This document shows positions 5,200-6,161 of a stretch of 6,161 nucleotides of DNA, one piece after another. The translations under genes and the position numbers were made by a program. Source of the DNA: SIG510 sp045540975 (GTDB lineage Bacteria > Bacillota > Clostridia > Oscillospirales > JAAYXM01); NCBI GenBank assembly GCA_045540975.1, contig JAZQIE010000149.1, forward strand, positions 1-6,161. The letters run 5' to 3'. The first letter of the stretch is position 1. Every line of letters begins with the position of its first letter. Under the pieces are notes generated by a model. That model saw only the letters and a program-made list of their open reading frames with translations, searched no databases and had not been told where the DNA came from.

Positions 5200-5248
5200 T
5201 TGCGTGAAACAGAAGAAAAAACGACCCGTCACGCAATCAAGGATTGCG
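5200..5248. repeat. Overlapping inverted repeats between convergent genes
   Basis: TTGCGTGA (5200-5207) pairs with TCACGCAA (5229-5236), an 8-bp arm. CGCAATC (5232-5238) also pairs with GATTGCG (5242-5248) across a three-base loop. The two pairings share bases 5232-5236, so only one can form at a time. They lie in the gap after the DUF4279-like gene and before the terminator at 5279. Confidence 0.5.
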
Positions 5249-5278
5249 CTACCCCGATACCTTGTTGTTTCATAATAA

Positions 5279-5312
5279 AAACAGCCGTGGCCCGAGTGGG
5301 TCACGGCTGTTT
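5279..5312. terminator. Strong hairpin terminator between convergent genes
   Basis: A 15-bp stem (5279-5293 with 5298-5312), with one G-T pair in the + strand transcript, closes a four-base GAGT loop. On the - strand the hairpin runs into a T-rich tail (TTTTTATTATG), typical of an intrinsic terminator for the gene ending at 5343. On the + strand the tail is TTTGGCTTCTTT, less ideal but still U-rich, so it probably also ends the long + strand transcript. Confidence 0.88.
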
Positions 5313-5342
5313 GGCTTCTTTGGGGAGAATTGGGAATGACGG

Positions 5343-5801
5343 TTAGTTTTCGTCCTCGCTTTCGTCAAAGAGTTCGCGTCTGAACTCCGCGAAGGATTTT
5401 GCGATGCGCTCGGATGTGAAAATCTCCGATGGGTCTCGTTTCAAATCCGCGCTGAAATAGGGCAGCGGAGTGCAGTCGTAAAACATTTGCAGCAATGCAT
5501 CGGCATATCCCTCCTCATACCCAAGCGCGTCTTGAAATGCATTCAAATCAAAGCGCGGGTCATCGAACAGCCCCAGTTTATACGCGATGATGACGATGTC
5601 CGCGGTTTCGAGGATTGCATTTAAATGTCGTGCTTTGCGGCGCTGACGTGTGTCAAGTCCGGTTGCGCAGCGAGCAATCCGTCCGCGTTTCTCACAAAGG
5701 ATGTCACACGATTTCTCCAGCATCTCCAGAAGCAGAAGCTCGCGCTCCGCCTTGGTGAGTGCGGTGTAATCGGTCAGGATTTTCTCGGTGAGTGCTTTCA
5801 T
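5343..5801 (-). CDS. Uncharacterised mostly helical protein with acidic tail, 152 aa
   Basis: I do not recognise a family. The sequence starts MKALTEKILTDYTALTKAERELLLLEMLEKSCDIL in residues 1-35, a predicted helix, then a basic stretch (GRIARCATGLDTRQRRKARHL, 40-60), a helix with NAILETADIVIIAYKLGLF (61-79) and further helices to a strongly acidic end (ELFDESEDEN). It lacks a signal peptide or true membrane span, so it should be cytosolic. The ATG at 5801 is chosen because AAAAGGAGGA (complement of 5809-5818) lies about 8 nt upstream. A GTG two codons earlier is too close to that site. It follows a very basic 66-aa gene by 15 nt, and its ribosome-binding site overlaps that gene's stop, so the two are translated from one transcript ending at 5279. 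It may be the partner or antidote of the basic protein, but this is speculative. Confidence 0.75.
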   Translation of the reverse strand: MKALTEKILTDYTALTKAERELLLLEMLEKSCDILCEKRGRIARCATGLDTRQRRKARHLNAILETADIVIIAYKLGLFDDPRFDLNAFQDALGYEEGYADALLQMFYDCTPLPYFSADLKRDPSEIFTSERIAKSFAEFRRELFDESEDEN

Positions 5802-5816
5802 ATACACATCCTCCTT

Positions 5817-6017
5817 TTATCGGAATAAATCCCAAATGCCCAGCGAGGTCTTGTTGTAGACCTTGTTATATGCGGCTTTTCTCGGATTCTGAATCCAGCC
5901 CATGCCCTTCTTCCCGTACCCCGGGATGAGGGCTTTTTTGACCTTACGTTTGAGTTTTCCCGTTGTCCGCGCTTTGATGGAGCGCTTCAGAGAGGGGGTG
6001 CGAAGTCCGAATTTCAT
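5817..6017 (-). CDS. Very basic small protein, 66 aa
   Basis: Nineteen of 66 residues are Lys or Arg and only one is acidic, so it should bind nucleic acid, ribosomes or another anionic partner. The first 30 residues hold repeated basic words (SLKRSIKARTTGKLKRKVKK). The second half reads IPGYGKKGMGWIQNPRKAAYNKVYNKTSLGI, glycine- and tyrosine-containing and seemingly conserved in layout. I have an impression of similar small proteins in other Bacillota but cannot name a family. ATG 6017 is chosen over a start three codons upstream because an AGAGG-type site (complement of about 6026-6031) fits better. It is the first gene after the promoter at 6051-6079, with a leader of about 25 nt. It could be a toxin-like, phage-derived or RNA-binding protein; the sequence does not decide. 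Confidence 0.7.
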   Translation of the reverse strand: MKFGLRTPSLKRSIKARTTGKLKRKVKKALIPGYGKKGMGWIQNPRKAAYNKVYNKTSLGIWDLFR

Positions 6018-6050
6018 ACTGTACACCTCTTTGGTTGTAACGTCTTTTTC

Positions 6051-6079
6051 ATTATACCATAGATACAGAGGTGATTCAA
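6051..6079 (-). promoter_or_regulatory. Extended -10 sigma-A promoter for the - strand operon
   Basis: On the - strand, TTGAAT (complement of 6074-6079) is followed by a 17-bp spacer and a perfect TATAAT (complement of 6051-6056). TGG directly before the -10 makes an extended -10 element. Transcription should begin near 6044, about 27 nt before the ATG at 6017. This is the best promoter in the window. Confidence 0.82.
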
Positions 6080-6105
6080 GTTTACTGTAATAGTTTTATG
6101 TAAAC
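6080..6105. promoter_or_regulatory. Operator-like dyad beside the -35 box
   Basis: GTTTAC (6080-6085) and GTAAAC (6100-6105) form an inverted repeat with a 14-bp spacer and centres 20 bp apart, about two helical turns. A smaller palindrome, TTAC-T-GTAA (6082-6090), overlaps the first arm. The dyad directly abuts the -35 hexamer of the - strand promoter, a place typical for an activator or repressor site. Confidence 0.45.
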
Positions 6106-6161
6106 CACGGAGAAAGGGGGAAGAGGGAATCGTGAGGAGGGAAGAGTGAAGAAGTGAGGGG
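6106..6161. other. Purine-rich low-complexity spacer at the right edge
   Basis: No gene is visible. The + strand is nearly all A and G, with words such as GAAGAGG, GAGGAGGG and GTGAAGAAG and only a few pyrimidines. It resembles the spacer at the left edge, which shares short words like GTGAAGAAG. It is probably low-complexity intergenic sequence; the window ends inside it. Confidence 0.5.

Overview
The window looks like a piece of an accessory region from a Gram-positive anaerobe of the Bacillota, probably a Clostridia-type gut bacterium. The grounds are strong AG-rich ribosome-binding sites, some non-ATG starts, two secreted proteins with copper-amine-oxidase-N-type (stalk) repeats, DUF4085- and DUF4279-like proteins, and sigma-A-type promoters. 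The species cannot be named from the sequence. Base composition is uneven: the small membrane-protein genes near 355-651 and 3461-3757 are about 35-38% GC, while sampled parts of the gene at 4226-5179 are about 50-60%.

Left part (1-354): a G-rich, almost C-free spacer is followed by a good promoter (138-166) whose -35 box overlaps a direct repeat with 11-bp period. A leader of about 180 nt follows. It carries a remnant that matches the 3' end of the secreted-protein gene at 1720-2724.

Middle part (355-5179): eight genes on the + strand, with short gaps and no strong terminator between them. In order they encode a small membrane protein (98 aa), a membrane-anchored extracytoplasmic protein probably of NTF2-like fold (157 aa), a four-helix membrane protein (114 aa), a secreted two-repeat stalk-domain protein with a C-terminal zinc-ribbon-like four-cysteine motif (334 aa), a secreted or anchored protein joining one stalk repeat to an NTF2-fold immunity-like domain (188 aa), another small membrane protein (98 aa), a DUF4085-like protein (131 aa) and a DUF4279-like protein (317 aa). 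Several gaps carry copies of related spacer sequences directly after stop codons. One block with a 26-nt identical core precedes two different genes. The layout suggests a modular collection of single genes sharing spacers, as is often seen in arrays of orphan immunity or accessory genes; no toxin, nuclease, recombinase or transposase is visible in the window.

Right part (5180-6161): a strong hairpin (5279-5312) ends a convergent two-gene operon read from the - strand. That operon has a near-consensus extended -10 promoter (6051-6079), a dyad next to its -35 box, a 66-aa very basic protein and a 152-aa mostly helical protein with an acidic tail. A second purine-rich spacer closes the window.

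The most interesting points are the spacer repeats, the domain pairing in the 188-aa protein, the shared gene tail, the structured GC-rich gap at 3348-3460 and the basic/acidic gene pair. A function for the whole set remains inference.
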